NCBI GenBank assembly: GCA_040219935.1 | Contig: JAVJUA010000018.1 | Span: 62,001 to 126,000 of the forward strand | Reading direction: 5' to 3' | DNA length: 64,000 nt | Source of the DNA: UBA7803 sp040219935 | GTDB lineage: Bacteria > Pseudomonadota > Gammaproteobacteria > Pseudomonadales > Azotimanducaceae | In this document: positions 55,763-64,000 of the stretch, in pieces | How positions within the stretch are numbered: position 1 is the stretch's first letter | How the letters are laid out: each line of letters opens with the position of its first letter | The notes under the pieces: generated by a model | The model's input: only the letters and a program-made list of their open reading frames with translations | Databases searched by the model: none | What the model was told of the DNA's origin: nothing | Position numbers and translations under genes: made by a program

Positions 55763-56863
55763 ATGCCGCCAACCAGCGACCTCATCCTCGTCACCGGCTC
55801 CAGCGGCCGTATCGGCAGCGCGGTCATGCGCCGGGTGCGGGAGCATTTCGACAACGTCGTGGGCTTCGACCGTGACGCCCCGATGCCGGCGCAGCCGGGC
55901 TGTGAGTTCATTGCCGTGGACGTCACGTCGGACGAGAGCGTGGCCAACGGCTTGCGGGTGGTCGGCGAACACCATGGCCGGCGCATCGCGTCGGTCATCC
56001 ATCTGGCGGCGTACTACGACTTCCTCGGCAAGCCGAGCCGCCTGTACGACGAGGTGACCGTGGCGGGCACGCGGCGGCTGCTGCGTGGTCTGCGGGATGG
56101 TTTCGAGGTACAGCAGTTCCTGTTCGCGAGCACCATGCTGGTGCACGCGCCGGGTGAGCCGGGCGTGTACCTGAACGAGGATTCGCCGATCGGTCCGACC
56201 TGGGCCTATCCGGAATCGAAGGTCCGCACCGAGCAGCTCATTCGCGACGAACGGGGGCCCATTCCGGCCGTGTTCCTGCGCATTGCCGGCGTCTATGACA
56301 ATGGTTGCCACTCGCCGCCACTCGCGCACCAGATCCAGCGCATCTACGAGCGCCAGCTCGCCGGCCATCTGTACTCGGGAGAGACGGCCCACGGACAGAC
56401 GTTCATCCACCTGGACGATCTGGTGGACGCCATCGAGCAGGCCGTGATGCGCCGTGATCGACTGCCGGAGGAGGTTCCCATTCTGCTGGGCGAACCGCAG
56501 GTGCTGAGCTACGACGAGCTGCAGCACAGTTTCTATCGGCTCATTCACGGCGAGTCGCACGAGACCCACGAGGTGCCGGGGCCGATGGCGAAGATCGGCG
56601 CGTGGATTCAGGATCACCTGCCCGGTCAGGAACCCTTCGTCAAGCCGTGGATGATCGATCGCGCCAACGATCACTACGCGGTGGACATCACCCGTGCGCG
56701 GGAACTGCTCGGCTGGCAGCCGGAGCGTTCGCTGCACGGCACCTTGCCGAAGATGGTCGCCGCCCTCCACGCGGACCCGCTCGGCTGGTACCGGGACAAC
56801 GGGCTCGAGGTGCCGCGCTCGCTGCGTGACGGCACCGATCGGGAACGGGAGCCCGGCCGATGA
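55763..56863 (+). CDS. NAD(P)-dependent epimerase/dehydratase (extended SDR)
   Basis: 366-aa extended short-chain dehydrogenase. The nucleotide site is LVTGSSGRIGSAVMRRV, followed by VIHLAAYYDF, the catalytic Tyr/Lys in YPESKVRTE, and Ser/Thr in FASTMLVH. Likely substrate is a nucleotide sugar, but it is not identifiable. ATG 55763 has GGAAG at 55750-55754; an ATG at 55748 is possible. It is first gene of a seven-gene run and its stop overlaps the next start (ATGA). Confidence 0.88.
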   Translation: MPPTSDLILVTGSSGRIGSAVMRRVREHFDNVVGFDRDAPMPAQPGCEFIAVDVTSDESVANGLRVVGEHHGRRIASVIHLAAYYDFLGKPSRLYDEVTVAGTRRLLRGLRDGFEVQQFLFASTMLVHAPGEPGVYLNEDSPIGPTWAYPESKVRTEQLIRDERGPIPAVFLRIAGVYDNGCHSPPLAHQIQRIYERQLAGHLYSGETAHGQTFIHLDDLVDAIEQAVMRRDRLPEEVPILLGEPQVLSYDELQHSFYRLIHGESHETHEVPGPMAKIGAWIQDHLPGQEPFVKPWMIDRANDHYAVDITRARELLGWQPERSLHGTLPKMVAALHADPLGWYRDNGLEVPRSLRDGTDREREPGR

Positions 56864-58347
56864 GCGACATGAAGCGGACATCGGACGGCGGGCATCACGG
56901 CCACGGCGGCCATGGCCACCACGCTGTGACCGGACACGGCGAAGGCGAGGTGAACATGATGGTCGCCGATCACCGCGCCATGCTCTGGCCCCACCATCTG
57001 AGCCTGATGCTCGGACTGTGGCTGATCACCACGCCGTTCACCCTGGGCTATCTCAGTGACTTCGCGCCGGATGCCAATCAGCTCCGGGTCATGGCCGAGC
57101 GCGGCCTGCCGTCGTTCGAATGGCGCAATCTGGCCATGGCCTGGAGCGACGTGGTGAGCGGCGTGCTGATCGTCGTGTTCAGCGCGCTGGCGGCCAATGC
57201 CGACCGCCGCTTTCCCTGGGCACAGTGGGCGAACGCCGCCGTGGGCACCTGGCTGCTGTTCGCGCCGCTGGTGTTCTGGGCGCCGCTGGCGGCCGCCTAC
57301 ACCAATGCGACCCTGGTGGGCGCCCTGGTCATCGCGCTGGCCGTGCTCATACCCATGATGCCCGGCATGAGCATGGCCGGGATGATGGGCGGGCCGGACA
57401 TCCCGCCGGGCTGGGCGTACACGCCGGCGAGCTGGGTGCAGCGCCTGCCGATCGCAGTGCTGGCGCTGATCGGCTTCTTCATCGCCCGCTACATGACCGC
57501 TTATCAGCTGGGTTACACCGATAGCGCCTGGGACCCGTTCTTCGGTGACGGCACCGAGGTCATCATCACCTCGGACGTCTCCAAAGCCTGGCCCATCGCC
57601 GACGCCGGCCTCGGTGCCGTGGTGTACATGCTCGAGCTGGTCATGACCTTCATGGGTGGCAAGGACCGCTGGCGCACCATGCCGTGGATGGTGCTGGCAC
57701 TGGGCGTGCTGATCGTGCCGCTGGGCGTGACCAGCATTTTCTTCGTCATCATTCAGCCGATCACCATCGGCACCTGGTGCACGCTGTGCTGGGTGGCGGC
57801 CATTGCCATGCTGGTGATGATTCCGTACTCCCTGGACGAGTTCGTCGCCATGGGCCAGTTTTTGACCTGGGCGCGGCGCCAGGGCAAGCCGTTCTGGCGC
57901 ACGTTCTGGACCGGAGACGCCATGGACGGCGGCAGCGACGACCGGTCGCCGGGCGTGCTCGGGCCGGTGAGCGGTTGGGTCCGGGAGGGCGCCCGGGGCA
58001 TGACGTTGCCGGTGCCGCTGCTGCTGAGCACGGCCGTCGGCACCTGGCTGATGTTCTCCCGGGTGACCGTGGGCAACAGCGGTTCGATGGCCGACAGCGA
58101 TCACCTGATCGGTGCGCTGGTGGTGACGTTCTCCATCATCGCGTTCTCCGAGGTCGGGCGCAGCGTGCGCTGGCTCAATGTGCCGCTGGGGCTCTGGCTG
58201 CTCGCTGCGCCCTGGCTGCTCGACGGCGCCGGGTCGGCCCTGGCCGTGTGGAACGGGATTTTGAGCGGGCTGCTGCTCGTCGCGCTGGCGCTGCCGAGGG
58301 GCGCGATCCGGGAGTCCTATGCCGGCTGGAACCGCTACATCGTCTGA
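56860..58347 (+). CDS. SPW-repeat / vitamin K epoxide reductase-domain fusion membrane protein
   Basis: 495-aa polytopic membrane protein. A His/Gly-rich cytosolic start (HHGHGGHGHH) is followed by a first SPW repeat (about 45-165). A VKOR-like four-helix segment carries the redox pair CTLC (307-310) after a long loop, and a second SPW repeat (about 380-470) contains RWLNVPLGLWLLAAPWLL. VKOR domains oxidise thiols or reduce quinones, so a quinone-linked disulfide role is plausible. The upstream partner Cys pair of classical VKOR loops is not evident, which may limit activity. Confidence 0.78.
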   Translation: MSDMKRTSDGGHHGHGGHGHHAVTGHGEGEVNMMVADHRAMLWPHHLSLMLGLWLITTPFTLGYLSDFAPDANQLRVMAERGLPSFEWRNLAMAWSDVVSGVLIVVFSALAANADRRFPWAQWANAAVGTWLLFAPLVFWAPLAAAYTNATLVGALVIALAVLIPMMPGMSMAGMMGGPDIPPGWAYTPASWVQRLPIAVLALIGFFIARYMTAYQLGYTDSAWDPFFGDGTEVIITSDVSKAWPIADAGLGAVVYMLELVMTFMGGKDRWRTMPWMVLALGVLIVPLGVTSIFFVIIQPITIGTWCTLCWVAAIAMLVMIPYSLDEFVAMGQFLTWARRQGKPFWRTFWTGDAMDGGSDDRSPGVLGPVSGWVREGARGMTLPVPLLLSTAVGTWLMFSRVTVGNSGSMADSDHLIGALVVTFSIIAFSEVGRSVRWLNVPLGLWLLAAPWLLDGAGSALAVWNGILSGLLLVALALPRGAIRESYAGWNRYIV

Positions 58348-58362
58348 CCAGGAGAGCCGCGG

Positions 58363-59379
58363 ATGAAAATCGCGATGATCGGTGCCGGGCGCATGGGCGG
58401 TGACATGGTTCGCCGGCTGTTGCGGCACGGGCACGAGTGCGTGGTCTACGATCGTGACCGCGCCGCGGTAGCCCCGCTGCAGCAGCTGGGTGCCCAGGCG
58501 GCTGGGTCCGTCCGGGAGCTGACGGAAGCCCTGACACCACCCCGGGTGGTGTGGGTCATGATCCCCGCCGCCGCGGTGGACGCGGCGCTGTCCGATCTGG
58601 TGGCCTGTCTCCAGGCCGGCGACACGGTCGTCGACGGCGGCAACTCTCACTACCAGGACGACCTGCGACGTGCGCACGAGCTCGACGCCTGGGGCATTCA
58701 CTTTGTCGACGTGGGAACCAGCGGCGGGGTTGCCGGGCTCGAGCGCGGCTACTGTCTGATGATCGGCGGCCCGGAGCAGGCAGTCGCACGCCTCGAGCCC
58801 ATATTCGCGAGCCTGGCGCCGGGCGTTGCGGCGGCACCGGCCACGCCGGGGCGCGAGGACAATGCCGGCACCGCGGATCGCGGTTATCTGCACTGCGGCC
58901 CCCATGGCGCCGGCCATTTCGTGAAAATGGTTCACAACGGCATCGAGTACGGCCTCATGCAGGCCTATGCCGAGGGCTTCAACGTGCTACGTCATGCCGG
59001 CATCGGCGCGCGCGCCGCGCGCGAGGAGAGTGCCGAGACCGCACCGTTGCGTGAACCCGCCCACTACGGTTATCGGTTCGATCTTCCCGAGATCGCCGAG
59101 CTGTGGCGGCGCGGCAGCGTCATCCCCTCATGGTTGCTCGATCTGACCGCGCAGGCGCTGCTCGCCGATCCCGCACTCGAGCGCTACGCCGGCCGGGTGG
59201 CCGATTCCGGCGAGGGCCGTTGGGTCGTCAACGCCGCGCTCGATGAAGGGGTACCGACGCCGGTGTTGAGCGCGGCGTTGTACGCGCGCTTCAGTTCCCG
59301 GGGCCGTGCTGCGTTCGGCGATCAGATACTGTCCGCGATGCGGAACGGGTTCGGCGGGCACGCCGAGCCGGAGGCTTAG
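58363..59379 (+). CDS. gnd: 6-phosphogluconate dehydrogenase, decarboxylating (short GndB/YqeC type)
   Basis: 338-aa enzyme converting 6-phosphogluconate to ribulose-5-P, CO2 and NAD(P)H. The N-terminus is MIGAGRMGGDMVRRLLRHGH, followed by VVDGGNSHYQDD, DVGTSGG and GHFVKMVHNGIEYGLMQAYAEG (catalytic Lys and Asn). This is the short class, often NAD-preferring, instead of the approximately 470-aa form. AGGAGAG lies ahead of the ATG. It overlaps nothing but is 4 bases from zwf. Confidence 0.93.
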   Translation: MKIAMIGAGRMGGDMVRRLLRHGHECVVYDRDRAAVAPLQQLGAQAAGSVRELTEALTPPRVVWVMIPAAAVDAALSDLVACLQAGDTVVDGGNSHYQDDLRRAHELDAWGIHFVDVGTSGGVAGLERGYCLMIGGPEQAVARLEPIFASLAPGVAAAPATPGREDNAGTADRGYLHCGPHGAGHFVKMVHNGIEYGLMQAYAEGFNVLRHAGIGARAAREESAETAPLREPAHYGYRFDLPEIAELWRRGSVIPSWLLDLTAQALLADPALERYAGRVADSGEGRWVVNAALDEGVPTPVLSAALYARFSSRGRAAFGDQILSAMRNGFGGHAEPEA

Positions 59380-59383
59380 CCCG

Positions 59384-60778
59384 GTGTCGCGGCGGTCCTG
59401 CGACGCGCTGGTGGTGTTCGGCATCACCGGCGACCTGGCGTACCGGAAGATCATTCCGGCCTTGCAGGCGCTCGCGCAGCATGGCGATCTCGACATGCCG
59501 GTCATCGGTATGGCGCGCGAAGGCTGGTCGCGGGAGCGTCTGCTGGAGCGGGTGCGCGACAGCCTGCGGGACAGTGGCCGGATCGATGCACAAGCGGTCT
59601 CGCGGCTGTCTGCACGCCTGTCCTATGTGGGTGGAGATTATCGTGATCCCGCCACCTACGCGCGCCTGCACGAGGCGCTCGGTGGCCGCGACCGGCCGCT
59701 GCACTACCTGGCTATCGCGCCCGGCATGTTCGAGACCGTGATCGAGGGGCTGTCCGCGGCCGACTGCACGGCGCAGGCCCGGGTGGTCGTGGAGAAGCCT
59801 TTCGGCCGCGATCTGGCGTCGGCACGGGCACTGAACCGCACGCTGCACCGGGCGTTCGCCGAGGATGCCGTGTTTCGCATCGACCACTACCTGGGCAAAG
59901 AGGCGGTGCAGAATCTGCTGTATTTCCGCTTCGCCAACGCCTTTCTCGAGCCGATCTGGAGTCGCCAGTACGTCGACAGCGTTCAGATCACCATGGCGGA
60001 GTCGGACGGTGTGGCGGGCCGCGGCCGGTTCTTCGAGGAAGTCGGCAGCATTCGCGATGTCGTGCAGAACCATCTGCTGCAGGTCGTCGCCCTGCTGGCG
60101 ATGGATGCGCCGGCGGGTCGGGCCCCGGATGCCGTGCGCCGGGAAAAGCTGCGGCTGCTGCGGGCCATGCGACCCGTCGACCCACGGCGGATGCTGCGCG
60201 GGCAGTATCGCGGCTATCGCGACGAGCCGGGGGTCGCGGCCGATTCCCGGGTCGAGACCTATGCCGCCCTCGAGCTCACCATCGATACCTGGCGCTGGGC
60301 CGGCGTGCCGTTCTACATCCGCGCGGGCAAGCGCCTGCCGGTTACGGCCACCGAGGTCATGGTGCGGCTTCGGCCGCCGCCGCTGGCGGCGTTCGAAACC
60401 GAGGCGGCGCGCCCTCCGGGCAACCACTTCCGGTTTCGTCTCAGCCCTGAAGTGATCATCGCCGCCGGCGCCCGAGTCAAGCAGCCGGGCGAGGCCATGC
60501 GCGGCGAAGCCGTGGAGCTGGTGTTCCGGCACACGCGCAGCGAAGACGCGCTGCCCTACGAGCGTCTGTTGCGGGACGCGCTGCGTGGCGATGCCGCCTT
60601 GTTCACCCGGGACGACGCTGTCGAGGCAGCCTGGCAGGTAGTGGCGCCGGCGCTCGAGACGGAATCCGACATTGCACCGTACGAACCCGGTAGCTGGGGC
60701 CCGGCCGCGGCAGCGGATCTGATCCTCGGCGACCACGGCTGGCACGAGCCAGTGGCGGAGGCGAGCGCGCCGTGTTGA
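59384..60778 (+). CDS. zwf: Glucose-6-phosphate dehydrogenase
   Basis: 464-aa Zwf, first step of the oxidative pentose phosphate pathway. It has LVVFGITGDLAYRKIIPAL (nucleotide site, GxxGDLA), VVVEKPFGRDL, the catalytic RIDHYLGKEAVQN, and FYIRAGKRLP. The GTG at 59384 has GGAGG at 59370-59374 and gives MSRRSCDALVVFG, matching family N-termini; the in-frame extension to 59306 lies inside gnd. Together with gnd here and pgl at 41202 this gives a full oxidative branch. Confidence 0.94.
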   Translation: MSRRSCDALVVFGITGDLAYRKIIPALQALAQHGDLDMPVIGMAREGWSRERLLERVRDSLRDSGRIDAQAVSRLSARLSYVGGDYRDPATYARLHEALGGRDRPLHYLAIAPGMFETVIEGLSAADCTAQARVVVEKPFGRDLASARALNRTLHRAFAEDAVFRIDHYLGKEAVQNLLYFRFANAFLEPIWSRQYVDSVQITMAESDGVAGRGRFFEEVGSIRDVVQNHLLQVVALLAMDAPAGRAPDAVRREKLRLLRAMRPVDPRRMLRGQYRGYRDEPGVAADSRVETYAALELTIDTWRWAGVPFYIRAGKRLPVTATEVMVRLRPPPLAAFETEAARPPGNHFRFRLSPEVIIAAGARVKQPGEAMRGEAVELVFRHTRSEDALPYERLLRDALRGDAALFTRDDAVEAAWQVVAPALETESDIAPYEPGSWGPAAAADLILGDHGWHEPVAEASAPC

Positions 60779-60861
60779 TGGCGCCGCCGTGGTGGGCCGT
60801 CGCGACCGCGGGCTATGACCGGCGCCGCGCCGAATTTTCTTGGAACAAACGGGAGCAGACT

Positions 60862-61023
60862 ATGGATTGGCTCGCTGAAAACTGGCTCTGGGTGCTGGTT
60901 GGCATCGCCTTCTTTGCGATGCATTTTGGTCATGGCGGTCATGGCGGTCATGGCGGTCACGGCGGTCACGGCGCTCAGGATGATGAACGCGAGCGACCCC
61001 GGAACGACAGAGACCGGACATGA
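60862..61023 (+). CDS. Small DUF2933-like membrane protein with Gly-Gly-His repeats
   Basis: 53-aa protein with one membrane helix (WLWVLVGIAFFAMHF) followed by a HGGHGGHGGHGGHG tail and an acidic end. It resembles DUF2933 proteins, which are often encoded next to metal ATPases. The His repeats suit metal binding. GGGAG lies ahead of ATG 60862; an in-frame extension to 60772 has no RBS. It overlaps the ATPase start by 4 bases, so it is probably coupled to it. Confidence 0.78.
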   Translation: MDWLAENWLWVLVGIAFFAMHFGHGGHGGHGGHGGHGAQDDERERPRNDRDRT

Positions 61024-63341
61024 AAACTGCAGTGGTTGAAGTCGCCGGTCTGGTTTCGGTGCTCAGCGCCGCCGGCGTGGAGAAACGCCTGCGGAGCGTT
61101 CCCGGAGTCACAAAGGCACAGGTCAACTACGTCGCCGGCAACGCCACGGTCAGCTACGATGAAGGCATTGTCGATCTGGCGGCCATCAGGGACGCGGTCC
61201 GGGCGTGCGGCTACCATTGTGCGGGTGAGGTGACACCGCGTCACGTCTGCGAGCCCGAAGCCCCGCCAGCGGGCGCGCACCGGCACGGCGCGGCGGACGA
61301 GGCTCATGCAGACCACGGTGACGGGGCCGCGGATACCCGGGACATGGCGCACGACATGGGCCACGGTGGCGGCGACATGCAGGCCATGGTGCGCGACATG
61401 CGCAACCGCTTCTGGCTCGCGTTCGTGTTCACGATCCCGATCTTCGTCTACTCGCCCATGGGCGGGATGTTCACCCCGCCCGCGCCGCCATTCGGTCTGC
61501 GGCTCGAAGTCTGGCTGTTTCTGCTCGGCAGCATCGCCGTGCTGTGGCCGAGCTGGCCGTTCTTTGTCGCCGCCTGGCGGGCACTGCGCAACGGCGTGCT
61601 CAACATGGCGGTGCTGGTGGTGCTGTCGGTGGGCACGGGTTACCTGTTCAGCGTCGGCGCCACGTTCTTCTTCGACGGCGTGCAGTTCTACGAAGCGGTG
61701 GCCGTGCTGCTGGTCTTCATCCTGCTCGGCCACTGGCTCGAGATGCGGGCCCGCGCCGGCGCGTCGGAAGCGATTCGCGCGCTGCTCGACCTGGCACCGC
61801 CGACCGCCATGGTCGTTCGCGATGGTCAGGAGGTCGAGATGCCGACGGCCGAGGTCCTCGAGGGCGATGTCGTCGTGCTGCGTCCCGGCAACAAGATTCC
61901 CGTGGACGGCGAGGTCGTAGAAGGTGACTCCCAGGTCGACGAGTCCATGCTCACCGGCGAGTCGATGCCGGTAGCGAAGACTGTTGGCGACACGGTCATC
62001 GGCGCCACCATCAACAAGAGCGGTACGCTGCGCTATCGGGCCACCAAGGTGGGTGCCGATACGGCGCTGGCGCAGATCGTCAAGCTGGTCCAGGAAGCGC
62101 AGAGTTCCAAGGCGCCGTCGCAACTGCTGGCGGACAAGGCGTCACAATGGCTGGTGCTGATTGCCATGGTGATCGGCGTGGCGACCTTTGCGGTCTGGTA
62201 CTGGTGGATCGGCGCGCCGCTGCTGTTCGCGATCACCCTCACCATCACCGTGTTCGTGATCGCCTGTCCCGATGCGCTCGGACTGGCGACGCCGATGGCT
62301 GTAATGGTGGGTACCGGGCTCGGTGCCATGAAGGGCGTGCTGATCAAGAACGCGTCCGCGCTGGAGGATGCGACGAAACTCGATGTCGTGGTGTTCGACA
62401 AGACCGGTACTCTGACCCTCGGTCAACCCGAAGTCGTAGAGGTCGTGGCAGCGCCCACGCTCGGCGAAGACGACGTGCTGGCGCTGGCAGCTTCCGTCGA
62501 GCGAGGTTCCGATCATCCGTTGGCCCAGGCGATTCTGCGCCGGGCGGGCGATCTCGCGATCGACAAGGCGAGCGGCTTCGAGGTCCTGGAAGGCAAAGGG
62601 GCGCGGGCCGAGTCCGGCGGCCACACGGTGCTGCTGGGGAATCGCCGCCTCATGACCGAAGAGGACGTGGATCTCGCCCCGCTGGCCACGGACATCGAGC
62701 GCCTGCAGGGCCGGGGGCAGACCGTGGTGCATCTGGCTCGCGACGGCGAGCTGGTCGGGCTGATTGCCATTGCCGACGCGCCGCGGCCAAGCTCCGCCGC
62801 CACGGTGAAACGGCTCCAGGCACGGGGTGTCGAAGTGGCCATGCTCACGGGCGACAACCAGCAGACCGCGCAGCGTATCGCCGGCGAGCTCGGGATCGAC
62901 ACGGTGTTCGCCGAAGTGCTGCCCGGCCAGAAGGCGGAGACCCTGAAGCAACTGCAGGACCGGGGCCGGAAGGTCGGCATGGTCGGCGATGGCATCAACG
63001 ACGCGCCGGCGCTCACCCAGGCCGACGTCGGCTTTGCCATCGGCGCCGGTACCGATGTCGCCATGGAGAGCGCCGACGTGGTCCTCATGAAGAGCGATCC
63101 GTTCGACATCGTCGTTGCCATCGAGCTGTCACGGGCGACCCTGCGCAAGATGCACCAGAACCTGTTCTGGGCCGTGGCCTACAACGTGGCCGCGTTTCCG
63201 GCGGCGGCCGGTGTGTTTTATCCCCTGGTCATCAGTCCGGAAGTGGCTGCACTCGCCATGTCCGGGAGCTCGGCGCTGGTCGCCGTGAACGCGCTGCTGC
63301 TCAAGCGCCTGCGGCTCGATCAGAGCCGCGCGCCAGGCTGA
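61020..63341 (+). CDS. P1B-type metal ATPase with CPD motif and Cys-less HMA domain
   Basis: 773-aa heavy-metal transporting ATPase. The N-terminal ferredoxin-like HMA domain (1-65) lacks the CxxC pair (LVSVLSAAGVEKRL instead). A His/Met-rich linker follows (about 85-125: AHRHGAADEAHADHG; DMAHDMGHGGG). The membrane site in TM6 is CPD (ACPDALGLATP, Cys 416), rather than CPC or CPH. The phosphorylation loop DKTGTLT (Asp 460), TGES, the HP motif (SDHPLAQ) and GDGINDAPAL are intact, so it should be active. The substrate is likely a transition metal; the CPD signature leaves which one open. Coupled to the DUF2933-like gene. Confidence 0.9.
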   Translation: MKTAVVEVAGLVSVLSAAGVEKRLRSVPGVTKAQVNYVAGNATVSYDEGIVDLAAIRDAVRACGYHCAGEVTPRHVCEPEAPPAGAHRHGAADEAHADHGDGAADTRDMAHDMGHGGGDMQAMVRDMRNRFWLAFVFTIPIFVYSPMGGMFTPPAPPFGLRLEVWLFLLGSIAVLWPSWPFFVAAWRALRNGVLNMAVLVVLSVGTGYLFSVGATFFFDGVQFYEAVAVLLVFILLGHWLEMRARAGASEAIRALLDLAPPTAMVVRDGQEVEMPTAEVLEGDVVVLRPGNKIPVDGEVVEGDSQVDESMLTGESMPVAKTVGDTVIGATINKSGTLRYRATKVGADTALAQIVKLVQEAQSSKAPSQLLADKASQWLVLIAMVIGVATFAVWYWWIGAPLLFAITLTITVFVIACPDALGLATPMAVMVGTGLGAMKGVLIKNASALEDATKLDVVVFDKTGTLTLGQPEVVEVVAAPTLGEDDVLALAASVERGSDHPLAQAILRRAGDLAIDKASGFEVLEGKGARAESGGHTVLLGNRRLMTEEDVDLAPLATDIERLQGRGQTVVHLARDGELVGLIAIADAPRPSSAATVKRLQARGVEVAMLTGDNQQTAQRIAGELGIDTVFAEVLPGQKAETLKQLQDRGRKVGMVGDGINDAPALTQADVGFAIGAGTDVAMESADVVLMKSDPFDIVVAIELSRATLRKMHQNLFWAVAYNVAAFPAAAGVFYPLVISPEVAALAMSGSSALVAVNALLLKRLRLDQSRAPG

Positions 63342-63380
63342 TTGCACACCGGGATGTCATAGATCATGGAGATACCCACG

Positions 63381-63875
63381 ATGAGATCGATTTCAGCGAC
63401 GAGGCGCGGTGAGATGTCGCGCCGACTGGGGATGCCGGCGCTGCTGCTGGCCGGTCTGCTGCTGGCAGGCTGTGATGACGAATCCACCGAGACCGCCTAC
63501 AGTCGAACCAAGGATGGTGTGGTCGCCTATTTCGGGGTGGTGCCGTCCCAGGTGGTGGGTACGCACCCACCGGCACACCCGGAGGCGGCCATGCACGGTG
63601 GCGTGCCTGCCGACCCTCAGGCAAAGCACGTCATCGTCTCGTTGTTCGCCCGCGAGGACGATAGCCGGATCACCGATGCGCAGGTCACGGCGACCGTGCG
63701 GGCATCGCACCGAACCGGCCGGGGGGAAATCAAGCGGCTAGAGCCTTTCGTCGTGGATGGTGAGTTGTCCTACGGCAACTACTTCGACTTCGAGATGCAC
63801 CGGCGATATCGGATAGACGTGGCGGTCCGCCTGACCGGCCGGGATGCGCCCATCGAGTTCACTTTCCACCGATGA
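63381..63875 (+). CDS. Lipoprotein of unknown function
   Basis: 164-aa lipoprotein with a lipobox LLLAGC (Cys 31). The body has HPPAHPEAAMHGG (His/Met-containing) and a beta-sandwich-like half (KHVIVSLFAREDDSRITDAQVTATV) reminiscent of YtkA-like exported metal-stress proteins; this is tentative. ATG 63381 is preferred because GGAG (63368-63371) is nine bases upstream; ATG 63366 is an alternative. It is 39 bases from the ATPase and probably the last gene of the operon. Confidence 0.72.
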   Translation: MRSISATRRGEMSRRLGMPALLLAGLLLAGCDDESTETAYSRTKDGVVAYFGVVPSQVVGTHPPAHPEAAMHGGVPADPQAKHVIVSLFAREDDSRITDAQVTATVRASHRTGRGEIKRLEPFVVDGELSYGNYFDFEMHRRYRIDVAVRLTGRDAPIEFTFHR

Positions 63876-63899
63876 GAACGCCCGTCCGGCGCGCAGCCC

Positions 63900-63931
63900 T
63901 TGACCTGTGTGTGGCATACATGCCGCATCGT
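63900..63931 (+). promoter_or_regulatory. MerR-type promoter/operator (weaker), pgm
   Basis: TTGACC (63900-63905), a 20-base spacer, CATCGT (63926-63931). The left half ACCTGTGTGT is intact and the right half is ACATGC, two mismatches from ACAGGT. The -10 is also weak. The next ATG is only 9 bases beyond it, implying a leaderless transcript or a later start codon. Confidence 0.55.
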
Positions 63932-63939
63932 CAGGCCCT

Positions 63940-64000
63940 ATGAATACCACGGTCAGTCCTCTGGCGGGCGCGCCGCCACCAAACGATCTGCTCGTCGATG
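63940..64000 (+). CDS. pgm: Probable phosphoglucomutase, N-terminus only (runs off the window)
   Basis: Twenty codons visible: MNTTVSPLAGAPPPNDLLVD. The SPLAG-x-P start followed by LLV resembles alpha-D-glucose phosphate-specific phosphoglucomutases, which interconvert glucose-1-P and glucose-6-P. No catalytic motif is in view. The assignment rests on the short N-terminal match and on context with glgC, glgX and zwf. Confidence 0.5.
   Translation, partial: MNTTVSPLAGAPPPNDLLVD

Noticed and set aside
56674..58935. Minus-strand frame of 753 codons opposite the SPW/VKOR gene
   Set aside because: Low-complexity His/Gln/Arg/Pro translation typical of antisense in high-GC DNA; the plus strand encodes recognisable proteins throughout.

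Overview
The window reads as high-GC gammaproteobacterial chromosome. The housekeeping genes point that way: HrpA, MlaA, DusA, the Na+-translocating NADH:quinone reductase and a KefA/MscK-size channel. I do not name a genus. The first 9.5 kb is ordinary backbone. From the 5' end of dusA onward the window looks like acquired, layered DNA, and the other end of that acquired DNA is not visible here.

Layout. 1-9520: 3' part of hrpA; a copper-RiPP cluster hvfA-hvfB-hvfC followed by mlaA; a SpoIIE-type phosphatase with its STAS partner; a TerB-like protein; dusA. 9600-12050: a tyrosine integrase abutting dusA, then a gene-poor, AT-richer stretch with a broken second integrase and a 15-bp inverted repeat. 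12050-24608: two CusCBA-type metal efflux systems transcribed divergently, separated by about 1 kb of debris (two IS630-type transposase fragments and a nonsense-interrupted AidB-like C-terminus). 24712-41894: phosphoketolase, a secreted protein, transaldolase, a flavoprotein, a cation/proton antiporter, a hydrolase and a cytochrome c, then nqrABCDEF with a CBS protein, glgX and pgl. 42058-47401: a compositionally distinct metal/electron-transfer block (Met-rich protein, ferredoxin-flavin reductase with a periplasmic domain, haem-b-like membrane protein, heptahaem cytochrome c, Spy-like protein, DUF1622). 47686-63999: glgC, a shortened rhomboid, an archaeal-type GAPDH operon (minus strand), a large MscS-family channel (minus strand), then an SDR protein, an SPW/VKOR fusion, gnd, zwf, a DUF2933-like protein, a CPD-type metal ATPase, a lipoprotein and the start of pgm.

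The main discovery is a repeated promoter/operator. Eight sites between 24655 and 63931, plus one weaker copy ahead of the second cus operon (18631), share TTGACC, then 20 bp, then a TANNNT-type -10. In most of them the over-long spacer carries the dyad ACCTGT-N9-ACAGGT. That is the architecture of MerR-family activated promoters. One lies ahead of nearly every transcription unit in the last 40 kb. The predicted regulon joins glycogen turnover (GlgC, GlgX, Pgm), the oxidative pentose phosphate pathway (Zwf, Pgl, Gnd), Tal, phosphoketolase, an archaeal GAPDH, Na+-pumping NADH oxidation, a mechanosensitive channel and metal-handling proteins. I infer a horizontally assembled, single-regulator carbon/energy and metal-stress island. 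The regulator gene is not in the window.
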